DNA of 64,000 nt from Planctomycetia bacterium (GTDB lineage Bacteria; Planctomycetota; UBA8108; UBA1146). The DNA is taken from assembly GCA_012269595.1 (NCBI GenBank), contig JAAXJX010000038.1, positions 62,001 to 126,000 on the forward strand, given 5' to 3'. A program made the position numbers and the translations under genes. Below are positions 10,654 through 19,947 of this stretch, piece by piece. The notes beneath the pieces are model-generated. The model was not told the DNA's origin. It ran no database searches and was given only the letters and a program-made list of their open reading frames with translations. The stretch's first letter is position 1. The number at the start of each line of letters is the position of its first letter.

Positions 10654-10998
10654 GCTGTTACTCCCGGAAAACTGCCTTCGGTCCGTTGACGATCGATTAA
10701 AACTGATCCACTTCTCCGCAAGGATCCTTGGGGAAACTCCCCGATTCAGGAACTCAACCCTGAAACAGGATCAGGAGAGTTTGCCCTCCACCATGGGACG
10801 ACTCCATCACACTCCCGATAAATTTCCCCGGATTCTGAAATTCTGCAAAGCCGTGAGAACCGGCTGAAAGCGGTCTGAATCGGCAAAATTGGTCAAAATC
10901 GCCTGTTTCCGCTATTCTGAACAGGGTGAAACCCAAAGAGAGCCTGCAATCCCCTGATCACGCCATCCCCACGGGATGCCTGAAAGCGGCCTGATTCT

Positions 10999-11940
10999 AT
11001 GAAGCGTCGACGGACCCCGCAACCGATCAAGAATGGTGAAATAGGAGAGATTCCCCCCTCCGTCACCTTCTGGCTCGATCACTTGCGAATCGAACGGGGC
11101 CTCGCGGAGAACACTCTCAGTGCCTACCGTCGGGATCTGGTCGATCTGGCCCGCCACTGCAAGACGCAAGATCTCTCTTTCCCGGAGAAGTTGACCCGAA
11201 AAGACCTGCAAGACTATCTCAAAACCCTGTCGGAACAGGGAATCAGTGCTCACAGCCGCCAGAGAAAACTTGTCGCCCTGCGGGGGTTTTTCAAATTTCT
11301 GGTGCGCGAGAACCGGATCGGGGAAAACCCCACGGATCTCATCCTGCTGCCACGCAAGGATCGCAGGCTCCCCCATACGCTCAGCCTCGAACAGGTCGAA
11401 GCCGTCATCGAAGCGGCAGGAGATCCTGAAAGAAGTGGGAAAACCCCGCTCCGGGATCGGGCCGTGGTGGAGCTTCTCTACAGTACCGGCATGCGTGTCT
11501 CAGAGTTGTGTGGTCTGCGGCCCAGAGACCTGTTCCTGGGTGAAGGATTCCTGCGCTGTCTCGGCAAGGGCTCAAAAGAGCGTATCGTTCCCGTGGGCGA
11601 CCGTGCCACTTTGGCCCTGCAGAAGTATCAGGACAAGGAACGGCCGATGGTCCCGACCGGGGATGACCGGGTCTTTCTTTCTGTACGGGGATTGCCCCTG
11701 AACCGGAGATCCGTGTATGAGATTCTTCGAAGGAGTGCCCTGCACGCAGGGATTGGCCACCGGGTCCATCCACACATGCTGCGTCACTCCTACGCCACAC
11801 ATCTTCTGGCCAACGATGCAGAACTGTTTGCGATTCAGGAATTACTCGGGCACTCCAGTGTCAGTTCGACAGAGATCTATACTCACGTCGAACGCAAGAA
11901 ACTGCTCGACACCCACGGAAGATTCCACCCGCGTCCCTGA
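10999..11940 (+). CDS. xerC: Tyrosine recombinase XerC/XerD-like
   Basis: N-terminal SAM-like domain; LLYSTGMRVSELCGL, HPHMLRHSYATHLL, LLGHSSVSSTEIYTHV. Confidence 0.93.
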   Translation: MKRRRTPQPIKNGEIGEIPPSVTFWLDHLRIERGLAENTLSAYRRDLVDLARHCKTQDLSFPEKLTRKDLQDYLKTLSEQGISAHSRQRKLVALRGFFKFLVRENRIGENPTDLILLPRKDRRLPHTLSLEQVEAVIEAAGDPERSGKTPLRDRAVVELLYSTGMRVSELCGLRPRDLFLGEGFLRCLGKGSKERIVPVGDRATLALQKYQDKERPMVPTGDDRVFLSVRGLPLNRRSVYEILRRSALHAGIGHRVHPHMLRHSYATHLLANDAELFAIQELLGHSSVSSTEIYTHVERKKLLDTHGRFHPRP

Positions 11941-11960
11941 AAGGGTGTTCTTTCAGTCTA

Positions 11961-12677
11961 TCAGCCTCGGGTTGTGCGCAAGCAGCGCAGGGCAGTCTTG
12001 CCGACAACGATCAGATCGCCTGCTCTCAAGGTCGCCTGGTGAACCGCACGCCCCTCCAGATGGGTTCCATTGAGAGACCCCAGATCTGTCAAGACCGCCT
12101 CCTCCTCGATCACTTCAATACGACAGTGTCGACGACTGGCGAGTGGGTCCCGAATGGCGAGGTCATTGTCAGGGGTTCTGCCGATGGTGTATCCGGGCCC
12201 CACCTCGATTTCGATCTTTTCGTTTCCTCCCAAAACCTTGCCACGTTCCAATTCAATGCTGAGAACCGCCCCGGTGACACGAGGACTGCTGACATGAGTG
12301 GGAGTGTCGTCCTTTTGCCCGACTTCGATGGTGAAATGCAACTCATGGTCGCCAATACGAAAGATTTCACCGCCGCCAAGAATCCTGTGAGTTGTCGGGA
12401 TGTCGTTCACATGGACCTGGTCCCCGGTGAGGTCAAAAAACTCCCAGGTTCCCCCCGTCCACTTGAGTCCAGCATGACGTGGCTGCACTCCGCTCCCCGA
12501 CAGGGGAATCTGCACTTCCTGCGCTGACCCGATCACGGCGACCGCGGATGTGATGGGAAAACAGGTTCCGACCAGAGGTCCCTGAATCGCCGTTAGCTGT
12601 GCTTGTTGGGGAATGGAAGTTTTGTTGCCAGAAGGAGCATTGCCGTCGCTCAAGGGGACCTCCCGATTCTCATTCAC
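11961..12677 (-). CDS. FHA-domain protein (probably two FHA domains)
   Basis: YTIGRTPDNDLAIRDPLASRRHCRIEV..LTDLGSLNGTHLEGRAV; N-terminal half shows a second degenerate copy (AVIGSAQEVQIPLSGSGVQPRHAGL). Confidence 0.88.
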   Translation of the reverse strand: MNENREVPLSDGNAPSGNKTSIPQQAQLTAIQGPLVGTCFPITSAVAVIGSAQEVQIPLSGSGVQPRHAGLKWTGGTWEFFDLTGDQVHVNDIPTTHRILGGGEIFRIGDHELHFTIEVGQKDDTPTHVSSPRVTGAVLSIELERGKVLGGNEKIEIEVGPGYTIGRTPDNDLAIRDPLASRRHCRIEVIEEEAVLTDLGSLNGTHLEGRAVHQATLRAGDLIVVGKTALRCLRTTRG

Positions 12678-12721
12678 TGAATAAGAATACGATGAATCAG
12701 GAATTCTGGCCGATCGTGAAC

Positions 12722-14008
12722 TCAGCGGTCGCAGGTCAGATCATCAGGAGTCGGATCCGGGCCCGGCTCGGGGAAGGGAGCCGCGGGGGGCGGTCCAAAG
12801 GTGTAGAGATAATTCACCAGTTGAACACCGTCTGCGAGATCGATGATGCCATTGTCATTGACGTCGAGGGCCTTGTAACAAGTCGGATCAGGGCACTCGG
12901 GGCACGCTCCGGTCATGAAGACCAGATTATTGATCACGTCGGACAGGTCGAGGTAGAGATCTCCGTCCGCATCTCCCCTAAGGAAGATGTTCTGAACCGC
13001 CACCTCAATCACCGTATCGATGGTCAGGGGCTGCACAGATTGATTACCTATCACAAAGACGTTGTCGACCACAGGAGTCCCTGGGGAAGGGGCAAAACCG
13101 ATCGTGGTCTCCACTGATTCGAAGACATCGGGCTGAACATCAAAGTAAAAGCGCGCCACTTCCAACTCGATCCCGGTCGCCGGAATCACCTGCCCTGAAT
13201 AGGGCGGAAGAATATCGAGGAGAACCCCGAGTACCGCATTGCCCTGGTCGTCGTCAGAAAATTCTTCGACAAACTCTGCACCTGCAGTCTCAGTGATGGT
13301 TCCGGTGATTTCGACGTGGGAAAACTCCCAGACGAGGGGATCGTAAACCAGGGAAATCGAGAAACCCTGCAAGTCTTCGGAGTTGAAAGCGTGAATCTTG
13401 ATTTCGTGATCGACTTCGCCAAGAGCGGCCTGCCCTGTGGTGGACTCGGCGATCAGGACATTTTGCTCGATCACACTGAGAAATCCGTTTTGGAGATCGG
13501 TTGCTACCGGGGCCCCCTCCACAAGAATCGTGCTCTGAAGATTGGAAGTGCCCACTTCCCCGGAAAGACTCAACAGCTCCTGGTTGGATGGGATCAGCCA
13601 CTGATCCGCATCAAAGAGAACTGAGACGAGGTGGGTTTCCTGAGTCGCAGGAAGTGATCCGTCAAAGGGTGCAGATCCATCCAGAATGGCGATCAGACCC
13701 GCTTCTCCTTCAGTCTCCTCCACAAACGAATCCAGAAACTCGACGCTGACCGCATCCAGAATGCCGCTGTTCTCATCGAAGCCCTGCAACTGAATGCGAT
13801 CCGGGTCCACCTGCAACGCAATCTGAAATCCGCTGATGGGCTCAGAGGAGAGACCCAGAACAGCGGCGGAAACGTTCCCCTGTCCGGGATAGACCGTGAC
13901 GTCCTGGATGCGCAAGGCTGCGCTCTGGGCTTCAAGGGTTGAAGCACCCTGAATCACCATCCACAACGGCAGTGTGAATTTTACCCAGTTCCATATTCTG
14001 TTGAGCAT
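12722..14008 (-). CDS. Secreted cohesin-like (two copies) + dockerin-type repeat protein
   Basis: Signal peptide; repeated motifs GFQIALQVDPDRIQLQGF and GFSISLVYDPLVWEFSHV; C-terminal DADGDLYLDLSDVI / DVNDNGIIDLADGVQ. Confidence 0.82.
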   Translation of the reverse strand: MLNRIWNWVKFTLPLWMVIQGASTLEAQSAALRIQDVTVYPGQGNVSAAVLGLSSEPISGFQIALQVDPDRIQLQGFDENSGILDAVSVEFLDSFVEETEGEAGLIAILDGSAPFDGSLPATQETHLVSVLFDADQWLIPSNQELLSLSGEVGTSNLQSTILVEGAPVATDLQNGFLSVIEQNVLIAESTTGQAALGEVDHEIKIHAFNSEDLQGFSISLVYDPLVWEFSHVEITGTITETAGAEFVEEFSDDDQGNAVLGVLLDILPPYSGQVIPATGIELEVARFYFDVQPDVFESVETTIGFAPSPGTPVVDNVFVIGNQSVQPLTIDTVIEVAVQNIFLRGDADGDLYLDLSDVINNLVFMTGACPECPDPTCYKALDVNDNGIIDLADGVQLVNYLYTFGPPPAAPFPEPGPDPTPDDLTCDR

Positions 14009-14956
14009 GGGTAGGTTCCTCTTCCTGGGGAGTGGGATCACCGAAAGCGGTTTTCCCAATCTGAAAACTACCCCGATTATAGTGACGAACCTGACTTACA
14101 AATTTTTTTTGTCAGCATTAACGGGCATAGCAGTTGCCTTTTTTCGGAAAGGCCTCCGTGCCAGCCCTGAAGCGGCTTCTGGCCTGTTATCGCCTCACAC
14201 CTGAAATATTTCCGAGGGATCCGAGACTGTGAACTTCGGCAATCTTTACCGATTCGAAAACAGAGCGGGGAAGACAAGTTCTGATGAAGGATAGATAGAG
14301 GATAGATACCAGAGAGAAGTGTTCGGAGGATCATCGTCGGGACGACGGAGAAGTACAGGGAGAAGTCATCGGAGATGCCATCATTGAGAGTGGCAGCAGC
14401 GGAGATCTGAAAATCAGACAGAAAAGAAAAAGGGAGGGCCTGGCCGCCCACTCTCCACAGAATCATGTCCGGGATTGCAGATGCCAGAACCCTCCCTGAG
14501 TGCTGTTCATCCGGAGCTCCGAAAGGAAGCCGGGAAGGGGTAAAGGCGAAAAAAACTGTCGCAGACGAGCCCGCCCGGTGTCTCGCAACAGCCGCCCAAA
14601 AAACCCAACAACAACCCGTATTCCAGGACCAGTGCCCCGGTGAACAGAGTTTTCAAAAGGGTGGGAGGCCGCCGGTTCCGAGCTCAGCCCGCCTAGAATG
14701 GCCGGATGACCGGTGACTCTCCCCTCGATCGACACTCCGTATGTCTCGAAGGCGGCAGCCAGTGCCGCTACTCCCATTGGAGATCCTTCGATGACATGGC
14801 AAGGTCTGTGCCAATCTGAAAAAAGAGGGGAGCACACTTCTGCGGCCATATACGGACGAGGCAGAGGGGCTAAGCGGAAAGGATGATTCAATATGAAGCA
14901 AACGTGTTGCTCCACTTTCATGCAACAGCATCAAAACAGAGCAACACCCAGACTAT

Positions 14957-16399
14957 TCAGATTTCGTATTTTTCCATCAACCGGTAAAGCCGGTTTCGAT
15001 CGATGGAGAGCAGGCTGGCAGCCCGGCTTTTGACACCCTTGGATCGACTCAGTGCTTTGCGTATATGATCCGCTACGACTTCATCGTAGGTCTGAAAATG
15101 ATCGGAAGCGGCGACGGCAACAGCCCGCTCAACCACGGCACGCCCAGCAGTTTCACAAGACTCGGCAAAACCCTGAAGGCCAACCACCTCCGGAGGAAGA
15201 TCGTCCACCCGGATCAATTCAGGATGCCCAGCCAGGGCAAATGATCGCTCAATACAGTTGTTCAGCTCGCGAACATTGCCGGGCCAGTGGTACTGGTGAA
15301 GCACTTTTTCTGCTTCGGGAGTCAATGTTCTTTCTCCGGGCAGTTGGTATTCCTGATGAAGCTTGTCGATGAAATGCTTGGCGATGGGAACGATGTCATC
15401 CCGGCGATCCCTCAAGGGTGGAATATCCAGGTTGATGACATTGATGCGATAGAAGAGATCTTCGCGGAACTTTCCCTGTTGTACCAACTCTTGAATGGGG
15501 CGGTTGGTCGCAGTGATCACTCGTGCATGGAATGGAACAGGACGATTGGAACCCACCGGGGTGACCTCTTTCTCCTGAAGCGCCCTCAGCAGTTTGACCT
15601 GAAGGTCCATATCCAGCTCGGTAATCTCGTCCAGAAACAGTGTCCCCTTGCCCGCAGCAACAAAAAGCCCATCCTGATCAGCAACTGAGCCAGTGAAAGC
15701 CCCCTTCTTGTGACCAAAGAGCTGGCTTTCAAGAAGAGTGCGACTCAGTGCACCGCAGTTGACCGCAAGGTAGGGATATTCTTTTTGGTTAACCCGTTCA
15801 TTTACTTGATCGTTGAGATGGATCATCCGCTGAAGGTGAATCTCATGGGCCACCAGTTCCTTGCCTGTTCCCGGCTCTCCCTGAATCAACACCGGTGAGG
15901 GGATCGGGGCCAACTTGCGAATGGTGCCGATGACCTCCTTCATGACTTCATCACGGAAGATCAGTTTGGGAGTGGTTTTTTCACCCTCCGTCTTTCGACG
16001 CAGAACCTGTGCCCAGACCTTGTCGATCGTGCACAGTAGATCTTCCACAGACCCCTGCTTCTCCAGATAGTCCCATGCACCGGCTTCGAGGAGTCGTTTC
16101 TTCGATGCCCGTTCGTCGTCTCCGGTGTAAACGATGATCGGCAAATCCTTGAAGGTCGAAGAGATCTGTGCAGTCAGTTCTTCACCGTTGAGTCGAGGCA
16201 TGTCGAGATCGGTAATCACCAGGTCGATGGGATTCTGCCCTTCCCGGAAATCATGCAAGAGCTGTAACGCTTTTGTCGAATCGGAGAGGGTGGCAACCTC
16301 GTATCCCACGGACTCCATCACGGCCCGTGCCGATTCCAGGGTGTATTCCTGATCGTCCACGATCAGGACATGATCCGGTGTTGATTTGGTCAAAGTCAT
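14957..16399 (-). CDS. NtrC-family sigma54-dependent response regulator
   Basis: Receiver (VLIVDDQEYT..VITDLDMPRLNG), AAA+ (GEPGTGKELVAHEIH, KKGAFTGSVADQDGLF), Fis-type HTH (RAASLLSIDRNRLYRLMEKY). Confidence 0.95.
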   Translation of the reverse strand: MTLTKSTPDHVLIVDDQEYTLESARAVMESVGYEVATLSDSTKALQLLHDFREGQNPIDLVITDLDMPRLNGEELTAQISSTFKDLPIIVYTGDDERASKKRLLEAGAWDYLEKQGSVEDLLCTIDKVWAQVLRRKTEGEKTTPKLIFRDEVMKEVIGTIRKLAPIPSPVLIQGEPGTGKELVAHEIHLQRMIHLNDQVNERVNQKEYPYLAVNCGALSRTLLESQLFGHKKGAFTGSVADQDGLFVAAGKGTLFLDEITELDMDLQVKLLRALQEKEVTPVGSNRPVPFHARVITATNRPIQELVQQGKFREDLFYRINVINLDIPPLRDRRDDIVPIAKHFIDKLHQEYQLPGERTLTPEAEKVLHQYHWPGNVRELNNCIERSFALAGHPELIRVDDLPPEVVGLQGFAESCETAGRAVVERAVAVAASDHFQTYDEVVADHIRKALSRSKGVKSRAASLLSIDRNRLYRLMEKYEI

Positions 16400-17070
16400 G
16401 ACTTGGCCTCCCCCTTCTTCGTGATCTCCCAGCCTTTTTCAAGAGGCTTGATATGGAAGTAATGATCCAGGACATCGCCCATTTCTGGCGGGGGTGCGAT
16501 CTCCTCATTTTTTGACTGTTCCACTTGTACGCTGTTTTCCTCGACTCGAATCTCCAGTACCGCACCACGAATCAGGCGAGTACGCAGATGCTCCAGCGAA
16601 TAGACGATCGCCGGCAGCAAGTCCTCTACGAGTTCATCATTGAGGGGAAACAGCAGTTCAACTCCAGAGTTTGAAAAGCGCTTGCGGTAATGCTCGAGAA
16701 TCCGGACCGCATGAGGTTGCTCCGAGTTGAACAACATCCAGGTTTTGAGAACACCCTCCAATCTCTGGAAGCCCAGAGTGGCCATTTCCAGAGACTTGTC
16801 GATCTTCTCCTGGTCCTGCTTTTCCATCGCCCTGTCCAGGGTGAAACGGGCGTTTTGGGCCACCGTCAGGTGATTGCGCATTTGATGATTGAGCTTCGCG
16901 GCCACCTGGAAGAGGAGCCAACTCCTGAGAGCCGATTCCGAATACCCGGTGGGTTCCCCATTTTCGGTATGCCCATCGTTGGATGTGGAATGCTGCACTG
17001 GAGGACTCCCTGTCTTCTTTTCAGCGACCCAACTTCTTTTCAGCGATCCAACCTGGGTGAAACACTTCAA
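16396..17070 (-). CDS. Histidine kinase-like DHp protein with degenerate or absent ATPase domain; start uncertain
   Basis: AAKLNHQMRNHLTVAQNARFTLDRA (His-box-like helix); no N/G boxes recognisable; ATGA overlap with the NtrC-type regulator. Confidence 0.65.
   Translation of the reverse strand: MKCFTQVGSLKRSWVAEKKTGSPPVQHSTSNDGHTENGEPTGYSESALRSWLLFQVAAKLNHQMRNHLTVAQNARFTLDRAMEKQDQEKIDKSLEMATLGFQRLEGVLKTWMLFNSEQPHAVRILEHYRKRFSNSGVELLFPLNDELVEDLLPAIVYSLEHLRTRLIRGAVLEIRVEENSVQVEQSKNEEIAPPPEMGDVLDHYFHIKPLEKGWEITKKGEAKS
17014..17051. repeat. Two tandem copies of a 19-bp unit
   Basis: CTTCTTTTCAGCGACCCAA / CTTCTTTTCAGCGATCCAA (18/19 identical). Confidence 0.85.
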
Positions 17071-17208
17071 AATCGCTCTTTAAGCGGCAATTTATCCCAG
17101 TTTCTCCAGTAGACTGCTACAAAACGCCGCAGTCCAGAACGGGGTTCCCCGGGACCTGAAATTTCCCATCAGGGGCCAAAATCGCTGATTCAAGGGGAGA
17201 AAAAGGGA

Positions 17209-17254
17209 GGCGGGGTGCCGGATCGACCACACCACGGTTTTCCGGCACCCCGCC
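17209..17254. promoter_or_regulatory. Perfect 14-bp inverted repeat (stem-loop), unexplained
   Basis: GGCGGGGTGCCGGA ...18 nt... TCCGGCACCCCGCC; minus-strand 3' side reads TCCCTTTTTCTCC. Confidence 0.7.
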
Positions 17255-17556
17255 AGGGATGGCGAAGGGAATGAAGCGGAAGACGCTTCGGGAGGCGGAA
17301 AAATCAGACAGCCGGCGTTATTCCTCTTCCAGCACACCAAAACAACGTAAATCCGGCTGCCTGAACTCAAATTTCCACGTCCTGGGGACAGATCCCCGGG
17401 AGCCCTGCAGAGGAGGGCTCACAGAAGAGTGACATCCCCGACAAAATTGCGCCAACCGGGATCAGGCCCTCGTCAGCCTCCCCGGGGGGAGATATGCTTC
17501 TGGCTTGCCCATGGGGCCTTTCAAGGCCCCTTTTTGAATCAACACGGGGGTTCCTT

Positions 17557-19044
17557 ATGTGTGGTTTTTTCGGGGTGATTGGCAGCGATCAGCCAGCCTG
17601 TCACGAGATCTATGAGGCGTTGGTCTGTCTTCAACACCGGGGACAGGATGCGGCCGGAATCGTCACCCATGACGAACGATTTCACCTGAAAAAGGGGAAT
17701 GGCCTCGTGCGTGATGTCTTCCGAATGAAAAACATGGAGAGACTCACCGGCAACGCCGGGATCGGTCAGGTCCGTTATCCGACCTTTGGCGGATCCACCA
17801 ATGAGGACGCCCAACCCTTCGTCGTAAATTACCCTTACGGCATCGCCATGGCTCACAACGGTAATGTGACCAATGGTGAAGAAGTTCAGGATTGGCTCTC
17901 CACTCAAAAGAGAACGATTCTTCACTCCAGTTGTGATGTGGAATTGATCCTCTTCACCCTTGCAGTGGAACTTTCCGAAATCGGCGGACTTGAACCGGAT
18001 CACGACTCCATCTTCAAGGCGATTGCAAATGTCTTTGACAGGGTCAAGGGTGCCTACTCCGTGTCAGCCCTGATCTCCCGGTTTGGTATGGTTGCATTCC
18101 GCGATCCAAATGGGATTCGGCCGATGGTCATGGGATATCGGGACAATGAAGACGGCAGTCGATCATGGGCCTGTGCCTCTGAGAATATTCCGCTGGAGAT
18201 CCAGGGTTACAAGGGCATCGAAAATGTGAATGCGGGAGAGGCGATCATCTTCGTACCCGGTGAAGAACCGGTCCGAAAGCAGTTGGTCGACAGACCCCAC
18301 AACCCCTGCATCTTTGAGCACGTCTATTTTGCCCGCCCTGACAGCGTTCTCGACGATGTCAGCGTGTACGAGTCCCGGCGGCAGTTGGGGCGCAATTTGG
18401 GAGAGCGCTGGAAAAAGCTGGGCCACCACGTCGATGTGGTGATTCCTGTCCCCGACAGTGCCTGCACAGCGGCCAGTACCATGGCGTCCACCATCGGAGT
18501 CGAATACCGGGAAGGCCTGGTCAAAAATCGCTATATCGGCAGAACCTTCATCATGCCCGGGCAGGGTGCCAGAACATCGGGTGTGCGCAGGAAACTGAAT
18601 GCCATCCGCAGCGAATTTGAGGGCAAGGATGTTCTGCTCGTCGATGACAGCGTGGTCCGCGGAACGACCTCGAAACAGATCGTTGAACTCGCCCGGTCAG
18701 CCGGGGCCCGAAAAGTCTACTTCGCTTCCTGTTCCCCACCGGTGCAGTTCCCCTGTGTCTATGGGGTCGACATGTCCACCCGCTCCGAATTGATCGCCAG
18801 AGACAAGTCTGAACAACAGATCGCTGAAGCGATCGGAGCCGATGCGATGGTCTATCAGACGGTCGATGGCCTGCGGGAAGCCCTGCAAACCGCCGGCTCA
18901 AACCTGAACTATTGTGCGGCGTGCTTCGACGGCAAGTACCCGACACCTGACGTAACCAGTGAAACTCTTGAAGCGATTGAAACCTGCAGGCTGGACGAGC
19001 AGCAAAAGATATCCGAGTCTCATACTGCGGAAACAACAGGCTGA
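17557..19044 (+). CDS. purF: Amidophosphoribosyltransferase
   Basis: MCGFFGVIG (catalytic Cys after Met), LQHRGQDAAGI, VLLVDDSVVRGTTSKQIV. Confidence 0.96.
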   Translation: MCGFFGVIGSDQPACHEIYEALVCLQHRGQDAAGIVTHDERFHLKKGNGLVRDVFRMKNMERLTGNAGIGQVRYPTFGGSTNEDAQPFVVNYPYGIAMAHNGNVTNGEEVQDWLSTQKRTILHSSCDVELILFTLAVELSEIGGLEPDHDSIFKAIANVFDRVKGAYSVSALISRFGMVAFRDPNGIRPMVMGYRDNEDGSRSWACASENIPLEIQGYKGIENVNAGEAIIFVPGEEPVRKQLVDRPHNPCIFEHVYFARPDSVLDDVSVYESRRQLGRNLGERWKKLGHHVDVVIPVPDSACTAASTMASTIGVEYREGLVKNRYIGRTFIMPGQGARTSGVRRKLNAIRSEFEGKDVLLVDDSVVRGTTSKQIVELARSAGARKVYFASCSPPVQFPCVYGVDMSTRSELIARDKSEQQIAEAIGADAMVYQTVDGLREALQTAGSNLNYCAACFDGKYPTPDVTSETLEAIETCRLDEQQKISESHTAETTG

Positions 19045-19233
19045 TCGACTTTTCAATACATTGAATCTGTCAGATGAAATTCAATCCATCGGTGGGTATG
19101 ATTCATGCTTGATCGAAATGGCTGAACCTCTGAATCGAATTGCGCCATTTCGTGAGGGCGGGATTTATTCGACCGGTTGTCGCCCCGTAACTTGTTTATT
19201 GATCTGAACCGACTCTGAATCACAGGAGGCCGA

Positions 19234-19908
19234 ATGCTGACTTCGACGGGGCTCGCCATGACCCCCACCTTCTTTTGTGCAATGGTCGGCATGCTGGTCC
19301 TGACCGCTCTGGACCAGAACCCGGATCTCGCCAGAAACAAAAAAACCCGAACCATTCTTCTCTGTGTTCTGGGAGCCAGTTTCTCACTGCTGTGCCTGTT
19401 ATTGCTCCGTTTGAAACCGGCACTGCCCATCCTTTTGACCCTGGCATTTTCGGCTCTGCTCTTTCAGATCCCGGCATATCTGCGTCTGCGTCATCCCGAC
19501 CGCTACCGAAAGGATGATCGCAGTCCATGGCTTTGGCGCTGGCGAAGCCATATTCCCCAGCGAAGTCCCGGAACCTATCTCAAAATGCTCGAGCGCACAC
19601 ATCGATCACTGGAACGGAACTCGCTGGATCCCATCCTCCACCTCAAGGCGATGGAACTGGCAGTGAGATGCAATGAGAACAACAGGGCTCTTTACCACTG
19701 TCATGTGCTCGATGAGGTTCTTTCACCAGGAACTGCCCACGAGCACGTTTTACGCTGTCAGGTCTACCTGCTCAGTCACCGACAACGCCGCCATGAGGAT
19801 GCGGAGAATGTTCTGCAAAGGCTGGAAAAGTTGTATCCGGTGAGAATGCCCCACGACACTCCACCGCAGAAGGAAGAATCCTCGGCATCATCGGGCGAAG
19901 GAGACTGA
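19234..19908 (+). CDS. Hypothetical membrane protein with cytoplasmic TPR-like tail
   Basis: Two hydrophobic segments (ILLCVLGASFSLLCLLLL, ALPILLTLAFSALLFQIPAYL) then helical repeat-like region. Confidence 0.6.
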   Translation: MLTSTGLAMTPTFFCAMVGMLVLTALDQNPDLARNKKTRTILLCVLGASFSLLCLLLLRLKPALPILLTLAFSALLFQIPAYLRLRHPDRYRKDDRSPWLWRWRSHIPQRSPGTYLKMLERTHRSLERNSLDPILHLKAMELAVRCNENNRALYHCHVLDEVLSPGTAHEHVLRCQVYLLSHRQRRHEDAENVLQRLEKLYPVRMPHDTPPQKEESSASSGEGD

Positions 19909-19947
19909 AGTCCCCTTTCCTGATCAGGAACCGATCAACAAGTCTTC

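Noticed and set aside
10999-11940. Integrase of a mobile element
   Set aside because: The recombinase looks like housekeeping XerC/D, with no attachment-site repeats, tRNA or cargo genes nearby.
14463-14921. 152-aa minus-strand ORF in the 0.9-kb gap
   Set aside because: No recognisable motifs and odd composition; could be real but not supportable from sequence alone.
17092-17370. 92-aa minus-strand ORF upstream of purF
   Set aside because: Lies across strong inverted repeats; more likely non-coding structured DNA.
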